This document shows positions 62,833-64,000 of a DNA stretch of 64,000 nucleotides, piece by piece. The notes below the pieces were generated by a model, which worked only from the letters and a program-made list of their open reading frames with translations, did not search any database and was not told the origin of the DNA. How positions within the stretch are numbered: the first letter of the stretch is position 1; every line of letters starts with the position of its first letter. The translations under genes and the position numbers were made by a program. The DNA is from Symsagittifera roscoffensis. Its lineage: Eukaryota > Xenacoelomorpha > Acoela > Convolutidae. Location: contig NC_087064.1 in assembly GCF_963678635.1 (NCBI RefSeq), forward strand, positions 28,314,189 to 28,378,188. The letters are read 5' to 3'.

Positions 62833-63449
62833 TTACTCAAAATATAAAGCATAAATTGCCGTAACTGCAAACAAACTATTATTTGAGAAAGTTGCTACGA
62901 TTTCTTGGTCGAACTTGGCGTTCCACAAACTGCGAGATCCTAGATGAATACCCTGGTTATCAATCTGACCGATGGTTGTATGTGCTATCAATTTGTAGCG
63001 GTTCCCTCCCGCGCAATTGTTCAGCATCACTTTAGCTTGCAGTTTCACTTCCTGTAACAAGCCATACAAGATTTCCGAATGCTTTTTTTAAAATAAAGTA
63101 TTTGATTTTGACTTGTTCTTGTTTTCATCAATCAATAGTTTGTAACCGAATGAAAATTCACATTTAGCTTTTTTGTTAAGCTGTTTCTTGATAAAAGCGA
63201 ACCTCTGGGATTAGTTTAGTCAGTTCGCCAAGTTTCTCATGGTCATATGTTTTGCCCTGGAGCATTCGGTGCATGATTGATTCGCTTATCTGTCTCAATT
63301 CAGTCGTTGGCAGTGTTCCCACCGGCTCCAGTCGGTAGGTGTTCTCTAGCTTGGGCATCGGAGAAGTGTCTACTTGAGACAGAAGACCGCCTCCTCTACT
63401 CGACTGTGATTGGTTGTCGTCCGAATGAAATTCTTCCACGCGAGTGGTT
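62833..63449 (-). CDS. Tctex-type dynein light chain (two exons seen, 5' end unresolved)
   Basis: Exon 63,449-63,203 encodes a Ser/Gln-rich start and NTYRLEPVGTLPTTELRQIS to GELTKLIPE. A donor (GAG/GTTCGC) and acceptor (TTGTTACAG/GAAGTG) bound a 151-bp intron, 63,202-63,052. Exon 63,051-62,833 gives EVKLQAKVMLNNC, NRYKLIAHTTIGQIDNQGI, GSRSLWNAKFDQEIVATFSN and SLFAVTAIYALYFE with a TAA stop. This is the Tctex-1 fold: a conserved RYK strand, IGQ, SRxLW and the C-terminal FAVxxxYALYFE strand. These proteins link cargo to cytoplasmic or ciliary dynein. The first exon has no in-frame ATG. The frame is open upstream past GTG at 63,439, and an acceptor-like TTTGCTCTAG ends at 63,450, so a short first exon lies further right. 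It is the only intact-looking host gene here. Confidence 0.85.
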
Positions 63450-63451
63450 CT

Positions 63452-64000
63452 AGAGCAAATTATGTGATTTATGTGAGATTTAAGTAAAAGCTCAGGCTCA
63501 ACCGAAACTCCAAAAATAACGTTTTGCTTCTAAATCACTAGCAGATATTAATCGTCTCAACTAGATGATCGATTTGTTTTCTCGTCCTAGTTGCCACATT
63601 TTGATTTTTTTCTGCTCACATTTTTTTATGTTGCTTCTAGTGTTTGATTTATTCCTACAATTTGTAATTTTGCTTCCCTGGAATTGTTTTTCCTTTTTTT
63701 GATCCGCACTTTTTAAGTTGGTTGTATTTTTACAACTCGGTTTATTGAAATGTCTTTTTTTTCGGCTTGTTTTATATCGGATTTTTTCCCAGATGATCAA
63801 TACTACTATGATGGAGTGGTCCCTCGAAAAAAAACTATGATAGACAGGTCCCACGTGTATTTCGCATGAAATAATTTATAAACTAATTTGTGTATAATTT
63901 ATTTATTACCCTTGAAATAAGCAAGGATATCGCAATCGGGTACAAAACGTTTTTCCCTTGAATAACGTCGTTCACAGGACTCATCTCATCTCTAGTGGTG
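63452..64000. other. Upstream region of the dynein light chain gene, no further gene seen
   Basis: AT-rich. Probably holds the missing first exon and promoter of the gene to the left. A weak acceptor-like run TTGCTTCTAG is visible on the minus strand near 63,640. No other coding sequence is supported. Confidence 0.35.

Overview
The window looks like repeat-rich chromosome arm DNA from a nematode, most likely Caenorhabditis or a close relative. The background is strongly AT-rich, 3' splice sites read TTTTCAG, the one clear host gene (a Tctex-type dynein light chain near 63 kb) has a small intron, and most recognisable protein sequence belongs to retroelements of kinds common in these worms (BEL/Pao, Ty3/gypsy, Penelope-like). 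The genus is an inference from style, not from a marker gene.

Layout. 1-5.4 kb: a minus-strand BEL/Pao element with broken gag, protease and RT, an intact RNase H-to-integrase linker running off the left edge, and an internally deleted second copy joined to its right side. 5.55-6.25 kb: a decayed plus-strand relic that appears homologous to the last ORF of the giant element described below. 6.3-9 kb: non-coding, with an ACTCGAA-rich stretch. 9-29 kb: a head-to-tail array of long AT-rich repeat units (about 4.6 kb when complete) with G-runs at the unit starts and fossil coding pieces, including a two-finger C2H2 module. One unit carries a 0.75 kb insertion with a tRNA-Met-like sequence and a well-formed exon. 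29.3-34 kb: a small candidate gene with a polyadenylation signal and three decayed genes. 33.85-35.68 kb and 58.79-59.87 kb: one inverted array unit, split by the giant element. 60.2-60.6 kb: a GIY-YIG remnant of a Penelope-like element. 62.8-63.45 kb: the Tctex-type dynein light chain gene.

The centrepiece is a minus-strand LTR retrotransposon of about 23 kb (35,682-58,791) with 904-bp LTRs that differ at about six sites. Read 5' to 3' on the minus strand it has: a 2.3-kb leader with a CCCAAGAC minisatellite; Gag with two CCHC knuckles; a DTG protease; RT (YVDD); RNase H; integrase; a macro (ADP-ribose-binding) domain in frame with pol behind one TGA; and then about 9 kb of extra coding sequence. 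That extra part contains a coiled coil, an SGNH/GDSL-type hydrolase domain, a possible second diverged SGNH-like region, and two large ORFs of unknown family. No envelope features are obvious. Pol carries several inactivating lesions.

The element has two further oddities. The hexamer CTTGAG is roughly ten-fold over-represented on its sense strand, in coding, leader and LTR sequence alike. Its 5' end is also abnormal: instead of leader joined directly to a 5' LTR, a 367-bp copy of the left genomic flank lies between them, exactly as if a solo-LTR allele had been joined on.
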